From Cohnella faecalis (GTDB lineage: Bacteria; Bacillota; Bacilli; Paenibacillales; Paenibacillaceae): a DNA stretch of 64,000 bases. The stretch's first letter is position 1. The number at the start of each line of letters is the position of its first letter. A program made the translations under genes and the position numbers. The notes beneath the pieces were generated by a model. That model had not been told where the DNA came from, did not search any database, and saw only the letters and a program-made list of their open reading frames with translations. Shown here one piece after another: positions 17,066 to 27,278 of the stretch. Location of the stretch: assembly GCF_003570905.1 (NCBI RefSeq), contig NZ_QXJM01000016.1, forward strand, positions 124,001 to 188,000, given 5' to 3'.

Positions 17066-18796
17066 ATGTCCGCTCGCAAGCTTCGTTTTTTCTTCCGCTG
17101 GGGGAGAATCCGGCTTCCTTACAAGCTGCTTCTCGTCTACACTCCGCTCATTCTGCTTCCGGCGCTTGCCGGAATTTACAGTCTTACCGCAAGCTACACC
17201 GATTCCTCCAAAGCCCGAACTTCGGAATACGCCACCAATCTGCTCAGTTTGATGGGGCAGAAGATTGACGACCGGCTCAGCAGCTATGAGAAGCTGAGCA
17301 AACAGATTATGACGGACGACGGACTGCTGTCGTGGATTTCTGTCAAACCGAAGTCGATCTATGAAAATTTTGAAATCCAGAATGCGATAAATGAGAAGCT
17401 GAACGTTCTATGGCTCGGGGCCGATCAGAACGCCTATATTCGGGCGATCAAGATCGTTACGCCGAACGCCCAGTACACATACGGGAAAAATGCGATCAAC
17501 GATTTCGGTGTCGGCGATGCGAACTTTAACAGACAAGTGGCCGATATGAAGGGCAGTGCGCTCTGGTTTATACCGGAGGCGTACAGCGATGGATACGAGA
17601 AGTTCGAAGCGTTCCGGCTTGGCCGTTCCATTCGGGATAAGAAGCTGAACGTACTCGGTACGCTGACGATTATCATCCGCGCGGATGCGATTACCGATAT
17701 TTTTTCGCAGACGAAATTCCATGAGGACGTCGCTATCAAGCTTCTGTCCTCGGATAACGAGCTCATTCTCAGCAACGGCGTGCAGATCCGGGAGGATGAG
17801 CGCCAACTGCTTACTTACTCCCAGAATCAGCTGCACAACGAATGGCGCCTGTCAGCACAGCTGCCGCTGAACCAGCTGTACGAGCCGATCTATCGCACCG
17901 CCAGGCTGGCTGTATTCATCGTGCTTATCTGCATCGCAATTGGTCTTGTCGTCACGCAATTGCTGGCGATGGATCTGGTTATCCCGATCAGGCGGCTAAT
18001 GTTGAACATGAAGCATGGCATCAAGGGAGTTCGCCCCGGCAAGCTGAAGCGATTCGGCGGCGCGATCGAGATCGTGGAGATGAATGATACGTTCATCTCC
18101 GTCATGTACGAGATCGAGCAGCTGGTCGACGAGGTTTCAAGGCAGGAAGCGAAGAAGAAAGATGCGGAGATCCGGGTGCTTCAGAACCAGATTTCCCCTC
18201 ACTTTTTGTACAATACGCTTAATTCCATCCGTTGGATGGCTATGATACAGGAGCAGGATAATATTAAGGAAATGGTCGATTCTCTGAACCGGATGCTGAC
18301 ATATGCGCTGCGGGGCCAAGGCGGTCCGGTCAGGCTATCCAAGGAGATCGCCGTGCTGCATAGTTACGTGACGATTCAGAAGGTTAGGTATCAGCACTTT
18401 CAATTCACCGCGGACATCCCGGATGAGCTTGAGAATGCGCGGGTGCCGAAGTTCCTGTTGCAGCCGCTCATGGAGAATGCACTGATTCACGGCTTGGCCC
18501 AAGCCGATCGTCCGGGAGAAATAACGGTGCGGGCACGAACGGAAGGCGCGGCGCTGCTGCTGACGGTGGAAGACAACGGCATTGGCATCGAACCGCAGCG
18601 GTTAGCCGAGATTGTCGGGAACTTCGGTCAAGCGGACAATCATTTCGGCCTGCACAGCGTTCACGAGAGAATTCAGCTCCATTACGGCCGCAGCTACGGC
18701 TTGTCGATTACAAGCATTCCGGGCAAAGGCACCGAAGTTACGGTGACTTTACCGCTGCAGCTACATCCTAACGAGGAGGACGAGCAGCATGCGTAA
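17066..18796 (+). CDS. YesM-type sensor histidine kinase
   Basis: The 576-residue protein is a LytS/YesM-type kinase. A first membrane helix near residues 20-40 is followed by an extracellular sensor region. A second helix (ARLAVFIVLICIAIGLVV, about 277-297) comes next, then a HAMP segment and the His_kinase motif QISPHFLYNTLN with His379 as the phospho-acceptor. The ATPase domain has LLQPLMENALIHG and EDNGIGIE. It would autophosphorylate on sensing an extracellular sugar or binding-protein complex and pass phosphate to the regulator encoded next (8-nt overlap). GAGGGGG precedes the start. This arrangement beside a CUT1 transporter is standard in Paenibacillus. Confidence 0.93.
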   Translation: MSARKLRFFFRWGRIRLPYKLLLVYTPLILLPALAGIYSLTASYTDSSKARTSEYATNLLSLMGQKIDDRLSSYEKLSKQIMTDDGLLSWISVKPKSIYENFEIQNAINEKLNVLWLGADQNAYIRAIKIVTPNAQYTYGKNAINDFGVGDANFNRQVADMKGSALWFIPEAYSDGYEKFEAFRLGRSIRDKKLNVLGTLTIIIRADAITDIFSQTKFHEDVAIKLLSSDNELILSNGVQIREDERQLLTYSQNQLHNEWRLSAQLPLNQLYEPIYRTARLAVFIVLICIAIGLVVTQLLAMDLVIPIRRLMLNMKHGIKGVRPGKLKRFGGAIEIVEMNDTFISVMYEIEQLVDEVSRQEAKKKDAEIRVLQNQISPHFLYNTLNSIRWMAMIQEQDNIKEMVDSLNRMLTYALRGQGGPVRLSKEIAVLHSYVTIQKVRYQHFQFTADIPDELENARVPKFLLQPLMENALIHGLAQADRPGEITVRARTEGAALLLTVEDNGIGIEPQRLAEIVGNFGQADNHFGLHSVHERIQLHYGRSYGLSITSIPGKGTEVTVTLPLQLHPNEEDEQHA

Positions 18797-20366
18797 TGTA
18801 ATGATCGTAGATGACGAGTCTCTCGTTCGTATCGGGCTCCAATCGATGATCGACTGGGAAAGCCGCGGCTACCGAATTACCGGAGTGTTCAAGAACGGGG
18901 AGGAGGCGCTTGCGGCCGCAACGCGGCAGCCGTTCGACGTCGTTCTTACCGATATACGGATGCCCGGCATGGACGGCTTCGAGCTAATTCGCGAATTGAG
19001 GAAGCTGTCGCCGAGCCTCCATGTGATCGTGCTTAGCAGCTATAACGATTTCGAATATACCCGACAGGCGATCCAGCTTGGGGTGAAGGATTATATCTCC
19101 AAATACGAGATGGAGCCTGACGAGTTGCTGCGCGTTCTGGCATCGCTGTCCTTTGCTTCGCGGCAGGAGGCCGTCGACAAGCCGTTTGCGGTCCCGCAAG
19201 TTCCGATAGCGGAGGAAGCGAAGCGGCTGCTCGGCGGCCGGGAGCAGGAGGAAGGAGTCGTCTCTGCGCTCGCCTACCCGAATCTTGCGCGGACGCTTAC
19301 GGGCAGCGGGGATGCATTTCGCTGGATTGCATTGCTGCCTTATCCGCGCGAAGCCGGTTATTCGTCTGCGGAACGGAAGGCTATGCTGCTGCTTGCGGAA
19401 GAGATGTTTTCCCGGCTTCGCAATCCGGTTCTGTTCGGAGAGAGCGACGGCTGCCTGCATGGGGGCTACGCCTGCGATTCAGACGGAGGATTTCCAGGAA
19501 GCCGGGAGGAATGCCTCCGAATGGCGGATGAGTGGACATCGGCGTTCTCGCAGAAGCTGAACGTCGCTCTGGCCGCCGGCTTCGGTACGCCGACTGCTCT
19601 GAGCGGGAGTTGGACGGCCGCACGCCGTGAAGCTGAAGAAGCGGTCGCAGTGTCCTTATTCGACGGCGGCGTTCAATTTCGCGAAGCTGTCGGAGAACGG
19701 AGAGCTTTCACCGAAGATGAATGGCTTAAAATGTACAAGCAGATCAAGCAGCGGGTACGATACATGCAGTTCCGGCTTTTGTCGGACGATTTGACGGGTT
19801 TCATGGATGAGCATTTGGACCGCTATAAGCCGTCGGAATGGATTCGGCTCGGTGTTGCCGCGGTGTCGCAATTGACCGATTTCCTTATCGAGCGGTATGA
19901 CCTTGAGACGGTGGAGCTTCGCGAAAGGTTCGGCTCGCTGTGGCCGCTTGACGAGTCGGCGGGAGCGGTCCGTTCGGCCGCCGCATGGCGCAGTATGCTG
20001 CACGACGTTAGCGTTCGTACCCAGGAGGTTGTTGCACACCGACAGGCAAAAGGAGGATGGGTCGAGCGGGTGAAGATTTATTTGGAGGCGCATTATGGCG
20101 AGCAGATCCGGCTGGAAGATATAGCGCAACTGGCCAACTTCAGCGAAAGCCACTTCAGCCAACGGTTCCGTCAAGAAACAGGACAGGTTTTCTCCGACTA
20201 TCTGACCGACCTTCGCATTGCCAAGGCGGTCCAGCTGTTTCGCAACACAGGGCTGTCGACCGAGGAAATTGCTGAGCGCGTTGGCTACTCGAACCCGAAT
20301 TATTTCATCAAAGTGTTCAAGCGGAAGACCGGTCAGACGGTCAAAAATTTCAAAAGCACGAGATGA
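18789..20366 (+). CDS. YesN-type response regulator with AraC DNA-binding domain
   Basis: The 525-residue protein has a receiver domain (MIVDDESLVRIG, phospho-Asp55 in VVLTDIRMPGMDGF, SSYNDFEY) and a long linker. It ends in an AraC/XylS helix-turn-helix pair (IRLEDIAQLANFSESHFSQRF, VGYSNPNYFIKVFKRKTGQ). It overlaps the kinase gene and very probably activates the ABC transporter operon that begins 205 nt downstream. The middle part is variable and not assignable. Confidence 0.93.
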   Translation: MRNVMIVDDESLVRIGLQSMIDWESRGYRITGVFKNGEEALAAATRQPFDVVLTDIRMPGMDGFELIRELRKLSPSLHVIVLSSYNDFEYTRQAIQLGVKDYISKYEMEPDELLRVLASLSFASRQEAVDKPFAVPQVPIAEEAKRLLGGREQEEGVVSALAYPNLARTLTGSGDAFRWIALLPYPREAGYSSAERKAMLLLAEEMFSRLRNPVLFGESDGCLHGGYACDSDGGFPGSREECLRMADEWTSAFSQKLNVALAAGFGTPTALSGSWTAARREAEEAVAVSLFDGGVQFREAVGERRAFTEDEWLKMYKQIKQRVRYMQFRLLSDDLTGFMDEHLDRYKPSEWIRLGVAAVSQLTDFLIERYDLETVELRERFGSLWPLDESAGAVRSAAAWRSMLHDVSVRTQEVVAHRQAKGGWVERVKIYLEAHYGEQIRLEDIAQLANFSESHFSQRFRQETGQVFSDYLTDLRIAKAVQLFRNTGLSTEEIAERVGYSNPNYFIKVFKRKTGQTVKNFKSTR

Positions 20367-20479
20367 CAAACAATAGTTGGCATCAAAATCAAAAAATATG
20401 GAACATGCGAATAGCCGGGGCCGAGGAGGTTCCGGTTGTTTGGCATTAGAATAGAAGCAATGTGCATGGATAGAGCTTT

Positions 20480-20493
20480 TGTTACCGCTTACA
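20480..20493 (-). promoter_or_regulatory. Perfect catabolite-responsive element (cre)
   Basis: The minus strand reads TGTAAGCGGTAACA, an exact match to the Gram-positive cre consensus TGWAANCGNTNWCA. It overlaps a candidate -10 (TACAAT, 20490-20495) upstream of the solute-binding protein gene. CcpA with HPr-Ser-P would repress the operon when preferred sugars are present. Confidence 0.8.
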
Positions 20494-20570
20494 ATAAAGA
20501 TAGATCGCGATCCGCATGACGCCGGGCTAGACAGCTACATCCACTACGCAAGCATACACGGGAGGGGTTC

Positions 20571-21899
20571 ATGTTGAAAAAGCGCACCTCATTCACTCTT
20601 CTGGCGGTTACCGTCATGATTGCACTGCTGCTGCAAGCATGCGGCGGAAACAACGGTACTAGCGACAGCACGTCCACGCCTGCTGCAACTGGCTCTTCAA
20701 GTCCGAAGTCCAGCGCTCCCTCGGGCGGAGAAAAAGTCACCCTTAAGGTTTGGGGAGATTTGGGCAACCAGGCTGTGTTGGAGGAGCCGTTCAAAAAGAT
20801 TAACGCGGCCTTTGAAGCGAAGTATCCGAATATAAAGATCAAATATGATTTTGCGCAGAACGATCAGAGCTTGAACGTTGCGCTGCAGGCGAACGAGCTG
20901 CCCGATCTGTTCTGGGTGCAGGGAGATAAAACCTCCAAAATGGGGGAGATGGTCAAAAACGGCTTTTTGCTTGATCTAAGCTCCCACAATCTGGATGTTT
21001 CAAGGAATAGCGACCCCGAGAAATCCTACTGCACCGTAGATGGCAAGCTGTACTGCTCTCTGCCTTCTTTCTTCGATACTAACGTCGTGTATTACAACAA
21101 AGACATCTTCAGCAAAAACGGAATCGACGTTCCTAAGAACTGGGACGAGTTTGTCCAAGGGCTCGACAAGCTGAAAGCAGCCGGCGTTACGCCGATCGCC
21201 TTGGCCGGAAAAAGCGAGTGGGATCGCGCTTGGCCGATCTTCGCCTTCGCTCCGGCTTTCGCCAACGACGCGCTCAAGGCGGCCCAGGCCGGCACGGGCA
21301 AGCTGACCAGCCCTGCCGTAGCCCAGACGCTGCAAGCGTTCCGCGACTTTGCGGACAAAGGCTACTTCGGTAAAGATTTTCTAGCACAGGACATGGCCGG
21401 GGCGCAGTTCTCCTTCACGAACGGCAAGGCTGCGGCGATTATCGACGGTACATGGAATAACGCCACCTATACATCGTCGGGTATCAATCTGGGCCGCTTC
21501 CCGGTCCCGAATAATGACGGCAAACGCGTCGTTCAATCCAGCTACAGCAACTTTATGACCTATGCGGTATCGTCTCGGACGAAGTATCCGGAGGAAGCTG
21601 TGACGTACCTCAATTACCTGAGCGGCCATGAGGCTCAGCAGATTATGGAAGACGCTACCGGCCTCGTACCGACGATCAAGGACATCCAGCCGAAGGATGA
21701 AGGAGTTAAGGAATTGGCCGTATTCGACGAAGCGGGACTCAATATTTATTCCGTGCTGACCGCGCTGTCTACAGCCCAATCGAACGCAGCGGACACCTTC
21801 ATGAAGGAAGTCATTCCAAAACTGATGACATCTGAGATTACGGGTGAGCAGGGAGCGGCGATTCTCGATAAAGCCGCCGCTTATCCGGCACAGAAGTAA
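20571..21899 (+). CDS. Sugar ABC transporter solute-binding lipoprotein (CUT1)
   Basis: The 442-residue protein starts with a lipoprotein signal peptide ending LLLQAC, with Cys24 lipid-modified. A low-complexity Ser/Thr/Pro linker follows, then a family 1 solute-binding protein (VTLKVWGDLGNQ, AFEAKYPNIKIKYDF, LPDLFWVQGD, AAAIIDGTWNNATY). It should capture an oligosaccharide at the cell surface and deliver it to the two permeases encoded downstream. No ATPase gene is in the operon, which is usual for CUT1 systems that share an MsmK-type ATPase. The GH78 gene suggests rhamnose-containing saccharides as substrate. Confidence 0.93.
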   Translation: MLKKRTSFTLLAVTVMIALLLQACGGNNGTSDSTSTPAATGSSSPKSSAPSGGEKVTLKVWGDLGNQAVLEEPFKKINAAFEAKYPNIKIKYDFAQNDQSLNVALQANELPDLFWVQGDKTSKMGEMVKNGFLLDLSSHNLDVSRNSDPEKSYCTVDGKLYCSLPSFFDTNVVYYNKDIFSKNGIDVPKNWDEFVQGLDKLKAAGVTPIALAGKSEWDRAWPIFAFAPAFANDALKAAQAGTGKLTSPAVAQTLQAFRDFADKGYFGKDFLAQDMAGAQFSFTNGKAAAIIDGTWNNATYTSSGINLGRFPVPNNDGKRVVQSSYSNFMTYAVSSRTKYPEEAVTYLNYLSGHEAQQIMEDATGLVPTIKDIQPKDEGVKELAVFDEAGLNIYSVLTALSTAQSNAADTFMKEVIPKLMTSEITGEQGAAILDKAAAYPAQK

Positions 21900-21918
21900 C
21901 AATCGAATTGGCAGGACG

Positions 21919-21949
21919 GTCAAGCGGCGCACGACTGACGCCGCTTGAC
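21919..21949 (+). terminator. Intercistronic hairpin between binding protein and permease
   Basis: GTCAAGCGGCG (21919-21929) pairs perfectly with CGCCGCTTGAC (21939-21949). Such hairpins often raise binding-protein mRNA level relative to permease mRNA by stabilisation or partial termination. Confidence 0.65.
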
Positions 21950-21978
21950 TTGCTTCTGCATGAAAGAAGGTGGCCTTT

Positions 21979-22899
21979 ATGACCTGGATTCGCAGAAAAC
22001 CGTTTCTATGGTTTATTTTGCCCGGGTTTGTCCTTTATTCGTTATTTTCCGTATATCCGATTCTGTCGGCCGTTCAGATCAGCCTGAATAAATGGGATGG
22101 CATCGGCGCCAAAACATTCGTCGGATTCGATAATTACATCGAGCTGTTCTCGAATCCGGAGCTGTTCGATCAGCTTGCGAACGCCTTGACTCACAGCGCG
22201 ACGATTTTTGCTCTGAATGCGTTCGTCGTGCTTCCCGCTCAACTGTACCTTGCTTATTTGCTGCATGGCAAAATTCGGGGGCACCGTTTTTTTCAAGCGA
22301 TGATCTTCTCTCCGCAATTCATTGCGACTCCCGTTATCGCCTTTATGGGCGCTTTGGTGTTCGACGGCAATATCGGCGTGTTCAACAAGCTGCTGGAGAC
22401 CGTCGGCCTCGGCGAATGGACGCGGCCATGGATGGGAATTCCGGAGCTCGGCATCTATATCGTCTGGGCGCTTGTCGCCTGGTCCGGCATCGGGGTAGGC
22501 ATGATTTTTTTCCTCGGAGCCATGAAGATGATTTCCGCTGAGATTATCGAAGCTGCGTTGCTCGACGGCGCTTCCTATTGGGGAAGATTTTTCCGTATCA
22601 TTCTGCCGCAGATCAAGACGACGATCCTGAATATGCTTATATTGACATACATCTTCGCCATGACTCTATTTGATTTCAGTTTTATTCTGGGCGGAGCCGC
22701 GGGCGGCATTAACCGAAGCGTGGACGTAATGGCCTTGTTCTTCTACCGTATCTCGTTCGGCGACAGCTCCTCTGTCGGCGGTTCGTCCAATGTGAACGCG
22801 ATGGGCATGGGTACGACGATTGCTTGCGTGATGTTCGTTATCGTGTTCGCCGTCGCGCTGGTGCAGGTATTTTTTGTTTATCGCAGATCGGAGGATTGA
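21979..22899 (+). CDS. CUT1 ABC transporter permease (MalF/UgpA type)
   Basis: The 306-residue protein has six predicted membrane helices, starting with FLWFILPGFVLYSLFSVYPI. The inner-membrane ATPase-coupling loop reads EIIEAALLDGASYWGRFFRI. It forms half of the transport channel. ATG at 21979 with AAGAAGG upstream is preferred to GTG at 21970. It ends one nucleotide before the next permease gene starts. Confidence 0.93.
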   Translation: MTWIRRKPFLWFILPGFVLYSLFSVYPILSAVQISLNKWDGIGAKTFVGFDNYIELFSNPELFDQLANALTHSATIFALNAFVVLPAQLYLAYLLHGKIRGHRFFQAMIFSPQFIATPVIAFMGALVFDGNIGVFNKLLETVGLGEWTRPWMGIPELGIYIVWALVAWSGIGVGMIFFLGAMKMISAEIIEAALLDGASYWGRFFRIILPQIKTTILNMLILTYIFAMTLFDFSFILGGAAGGINRSVDVMALFFYRISFGDSSSVGGSSNVNAMGMGTTIACVMFVIVFAVALVQVFFVYRRSED

Positions 22900-22900
22900 C

Positions 22901-23725
22901 ATGAAACTGAGACCGAAAAAAACGCCGATCAGCGCAGCCATACTATGGGGATATTCCCTTCTTACCCTGCTCGTGCTTGTGTATATGACGTATCAGTCGT
23001 TCCGTCCCAAGAAGGATCTGTTATCCGCAACATTCGCCATTCCTAAACATCTGGGCTTTGGGAATTTCCGCAAGCTGTTCGTTGAAGCGGGCTTTTTCAC
23101 CTACCTGTTGAACAGCGCGCTGATTCTGTTCGGCTCCCTGGCGCTTTTGGTCATGCTGTCGACGATGGTCGCTTACGGAATAGGGAAATTCCAGTTCAAG
23201 TTTAAAAGCGGGCTGCTGATGTACTTTTTGATCGGTCTTATGTTTCCGGTACAGCTTGGCATCGTCCCGATTTTTCTGCTTATCCGGAACATGGGGCTGC
23301 TCGACAATCAGCTGTCAGTCGTGCTCGTGCTGGCATCCGGCCTGTCTATGCCGGTGTTCCTGCTGACTACGTTCTTCGCCAAGCTGCCCCACGATCTGTA
23401 CGAATCGGCCAAAATAGACGGGGCTGGCGAATGGACGACGTTCATCCGTGTCATGTTTCCGTTGGCGAGTCCGGTTACGTTTAGCATTTGCATCATAATG
23501 TCGATGCAAATCTGGAACCAGTTTTTCGTGCCGCTTATTTTTCTTCACAGCGAGACGAAGAAGACGATTCCGCTTATGATCATGAAATTTACGAACAACA
23601 CTATCTACAATATGGATATGGCGATGGTAGGCTCCGTTATGGCCACAGTGCCTCTGCTTATTCTCTTTTTCTTCTTCTCGGGCAGGGTTATCGACGGTGT
23701 GGCGACCGGAGGCGTGAAGGGCTGA
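22901..23725 (+). CDS. CUT1 ABC transporter permease (MalG/UgpE type)
   Basis: The 274-residue protein is the partner permease, with an N-terminal helix (ILWGYSLLTLLVLVYMT) and the coupling loop LYESAKIDGAGEWTTF. The ATG at 22901 lies just after the previous stop and has GGAGG upstream. It would pair with 21979-22899 to import the sugar bound by the lipoprotein. Confidence 0.93.
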   Translation: MKLRPKKTPISAAILWGYSLLTLLVLVYMTYQSFRPKKDLLSATFAIPKHLGFGNFRKLFVEAGFFTYLLNSALILFGSLALLVMLSTMVAYGIGKFQFKFKSGLLMYFLIGLMFPVQLGIVPIFLLIRNMGLLDNQLSVVLVLASGLSMPVFLLTTFFAKLPHDLYESAKIDGAGEWTTFIRVMFPLASPVTFSICIIMSMQIWNQFFVPLIFLHSETKKTIPLMIMKFTNNTIYNMDMAMVGSVMATVPLLILFFFFSGRVIDGVATGGVKG

Positions 23726-23754
23726 AGACCGGAGCATGCAGGAGGAATAAGACG

Positions 23755-26507
23755 ATGAGCAGACTGATTATCGATAGGCTTCGCACCGAATATTTGGACA
23801 ATCCGTTAGGGATCGATGTTGTGAGTCCGAGGCTCGGCTGGATCATGCAGTCGCAGCGTCGGGGAGCGCGCCAGACAGCCTACCGGCTCGTCGCTTCTTC
23901 TTCTCTCGGGGCATTGGCTAGGGACGAAGGGGATTTGTGGGACAGCGGCATTGTGTCCGGGTCCGAATCGCAGCAAATTGTCTATGAGGGCTCTCCGCTG
24001 CAATCAGGGCAGCGAATTTACTGGAAGGTGCGCGTTTGGGATGAACGGGGGACGGCGACAGATTGGAGCGAGCCGGCGAGCTGGACGATGGGATTGCTCA
24101 GCCGCTCCGAATGGAAGGGACATTGGGTCGGCCGCTCAAGCGGACGGAAGCCGTCGCGCGAGGAGCCGCTTCCGGTCGTTTACCTGCGCAGGCTGTTCCG
24201 CTCGGCTGGCATCGTCCGCAGGGCGACCGTGTACGCTACGGCGTTAGGCTTATACCGTCTTCACCTCAACGGGGCGCGTGTCGGGAACGATGCGCTCTCG
24301 CCGGAATGGACCGATTATCACGTTCGCGTTCAATATCAAACCTATGATGTGACCGAGCTTATCCGGGACGGCGACAACGCGCTTGCCGTCATGCTTGGGC
24401 ACGGTTGGTATACCGGGTACATCGGCATGTACGGTTATCAGAAGTACGGCATGGAGCCTTCCTTTCTTATGCAATTGAACATTGAGTTTGAAGACGGCAC
24501 GGAGCAGTCGATTCAAACGGACGATGTCTGGAGGGCGGCCTTCGGGCCTATCGTCGGCTCCGATCTGCAGATGGGAGAGAACTGGGATGCGCGGCTTGAG
24601 CATTTGGGCTGGCGCGAAGCCGATTTTGACGATTGCGATTGGCTGCCTGCATCGCGGATGTACGATTACCGGGGAAAGGTCGTTGCGCAGATGTCGCCTC
24701 AGATTCGTGCGACACAGACGAGACGGCCGGTCGAGGTTCGGACACTGGCGGACAATCGCACTCTGGTCGATATGGGGCAAATGACGAGCGGATTTCTTCG
24801 CGTCGTGCTGCAAGGAGGCCGGGTACGCGCTACACGCTTCGTTATGCCGAGGCGCTTGATCGGGATGGGAATCTCTACACCGATAATCTGCGCTTTGCCA
24901 GACAGACGGATACGTATGTTTGCCGAAGCTGGGATCGCGAGACGTTTGAGCCTCTATTCACGTACCATGGCTATCGTTATGTAGAGATTTCGGGAAGCCC
25001 GGGTCCGGCGGAAGCGGATATCGAGGGCGTCGTCGTTCACTCCTGCCTTCCGGAGACGGGAGCTTTGGAAACGTCTGAGCCGCTGGTCAACCGTCTGATC
25101 GACAACATACGCTGGACGCAGCGGGCCAACTACATGAGCGTTCCGACCGATTGCCCTCAACGGGACGAGCGGCACGGCTGGACCGGGGACGCGATGATTT
25201 TCGCTCCGACGGCGGCTTACAACATGGACGTTGCCGCGTTTCTCGCAAAATGGCTGAACGATTTGGAAGACGGGCAGCGCCCGACGGGAGCTTATACCGA
25301 TTTCGCTCCGTTCATCTTTGGGCCGAAGACGGAGTTCGATAACGATTTCACCTATACCCACACCGGCTCTGCGGGCTGGGCGGATGCGCCGCCGATCATC
25401 GCTTGGCTGCTATACGAGAGGTATGGAGATCGAGAGGTGCTGCGCCGGCATTATGCTGCGATGAAGCGATGGATGGATTACAACGAGGCGCTTTATCCGA
25501 ACGGAATTCGCCGCGACGCTCCACAGTATGGCGATTGGTTGTCGATTGACGAAAAACCGCTCGCGGAGACGAAGGCCGAGTTCGGCTGGCTGGTGGACGG
25601 CCACTCGACGACGCCGTACGATGTATTTTCCTCAGCGTACTGGGCCTACGGCGTCAAGGTCATATCCGATATTGCGCGCGTCATCGGCGAGGAAGCGGAC
25701 GCGGACAAATACGAGAAGCTTCATGCCTGCGTTCGGGAAGCTTTTATCCGCGAGTTTGTCAATGATACGGCCGCCATTAAAGGAGATACGCAGACTGCAT
25801 ACGCGCTTGCATTGGCGTGGAGACTTGTGCCGGACGAACTGCGCGAGGCGGCGCTGCGGCGGCTCGTCGGGAAGATCGAAGAGGCTGGCGATATGGCGGC
25901 AACGGGATTCCACGGCACGAAGCATCTAATGGAAGTGCTGTCCGAAAGCGGCTATGAAGCGTTGGCGTTTCGCCTTCTGCTTCGGGAGCAGTATCCATCC
26001 TGGCTTTATTCGGTTCGCCAAGGGGCGACGACGATCTGGGAACGGTGGGATGGCTGGACAGAGGAGCGGGGCTTTCAAGATCCAGGAATGAACTCCCTAT
26101 GCCACTACGCATTCGGATCGGTTGGCGAATGGCTTTACCGCCATGTGGGCGGCATTCGACCAGACCCGCTTTCGCCGGGCTTCGGCCGGTCGGTGATCCG
26201 TCCTCGTCCGTTGGGAGGCTTGGTGTCCACCCGCTGCGAGTATGACTCTATCCGGGGAATTATCGCCACAGATTGGACATTGCGGGACGGCGAATTCGAG
26301 CTGGAGCTGACCGTGCCGGCAAATACAACGGCGCTGGTGTACGTTCCAGCCGACGAAGGAACGACTGTGCTCGAAGATGACCGTCCGGCTTCTCAGTCGG
26401 TCGGCGTAAGCGCAGTAGGCAGAGAAGGCGATTGCGAAACGTTTCTTGTCGTATCGGGGAGTTATCGGTTCAAGTCCGTTTATCGCGATGGTGGAAAGCT
26501 GGCGTAG
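23755..26507 (+). CDS. GH78 alpha-L-rhamnosidase (one-base break)
   Basis: Read through one missing base the product is 917 residues, the usual family length. The first part (RLRTEYLDNPLGIDVVSPRL, SPEWTDYHVRVQYQTYDVT, GHGWYTGYIG) is the bacterial rhamnosidase N-terminal and concanavalin-like region. The second part holds the (alpha/alpha)6 barrel with VPTDCPQRDERHGWTGDA, the general acid region, and FYDVF-like and GATTIWERWDGW motifs. The break lies near 24812-24822, where QGG should pass into RPGTRYTLRYAE. The start follows AGGAGG. It lacks a signal peptide, so it should remove rhamnose from imported saccharides in the cytoplasm. The intact flanking motifs argue for sequencing error rather than decay. 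Confidence 0.87.
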
Positions 26508-26665
26508 GTGATAGACCAAGGCCGATTCGTTGCTTGTAAAGCTTATTAAGTTGGGCATACGAAGCTTGCCCCCGGGTCAAGTTGGGGCGCAAGGGTTGGG
26601 TAGAGGGCGGTTGCGTTTCGGATTCCGAAGACGCTTCCGCCTTCTTTATCATCGGAAAAGTGCGG

Positions 26666-27235
26666 CGCAGTCGAAGTAACCAAACAGAGTATGGCTGCAG
26701 CGCTCGGATGAAGCTTCGAGGAGAGAGTAACCATAAATAGTTTGGCTATTGCGTACGGAAGAGACTGCGCAGTCGAAGTAATCACACAAAGTATGGCTAT
26801 GAAGCTCGGATGAAGCGCCGAGGGGGAGTAACCATAAATAGTTTGGCTATTGCGTACGGAAGAGGCTGCGCAGTCGAAGTAACCAAACAAAGTATGGCTA
26901 TGAAGCTCGGATGAAGCGCCGAGGGGGGAGTAACCATAAAGAGTTGGGCTATTGCGCTCGAAAGAGGCTGCGTAGTCGAAGTAACCAAACAAAGTATGGC
27001 TAAAAAGCTCGGATGAAGCGCCGAGGGGGAGTAACCATAAAGAGTTGGGCTACTGCTCCCGGAAGAGGCTGCGCAGTCGAAGTAACCAAACAAAGTATGG
27101 ATGAAGCTCGGATGAAGCGCCGAGGGGGAGTAACCATAAAGAGTTGGGCTATTGCTCACGGAAGAGGCTGGGGAGTCGAAGTAACCAAACAAAGTATGGC
27201 TGCAGCGCTCGGAAGAAGCTCCGAGGAGGGAGTAA
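26666..27235. repeat. Tandem array of about twelve 51-bp units in two alternating forms
   Basis: A GTAACC-type unit head occurs at 26676, 26727, 26778, 26828, 26879, 26930, 26981, 27031, 27082, 27130, 27181 and (as GTAAAA) 27232, a period of 51 bp with three short steps. Form A runs on as AAACAAAGTATGGCT and form B as ATAAAGAGTTGGGCTATT, so the visible higher-order unit is about 101-102 bp. Units are close to identical. The period is a multiple of three and both strands stay mostly open, but no start or ribosome binding site supports translation. Function unknown. Confidence 0.9.
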
Positions 27236-27271
27236 AAAAGAACCTCCGGTGTCCAGAGGACTCCGAAGGTT
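27233..27271 (-). terminator. Intrinsic terminator of the NHL/PhyH operon
   Basis: On the minus strand a 14-bp stem with two mismatches (27258-27271 with 27241-27254, 3-nt loop) is followed by a T-rich run (27233-27240), just after the NHL gene stop. It abuts the tandem repeat array. Confidence 0.8.
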
Positions 27272-27278
27272 TTAACCG

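Noticed and set aside
26666-27235. CRISPR array
   Set aside because: Units are 51 bp and repeated throughout; there are no unique spacers of similar length and no cas genes.
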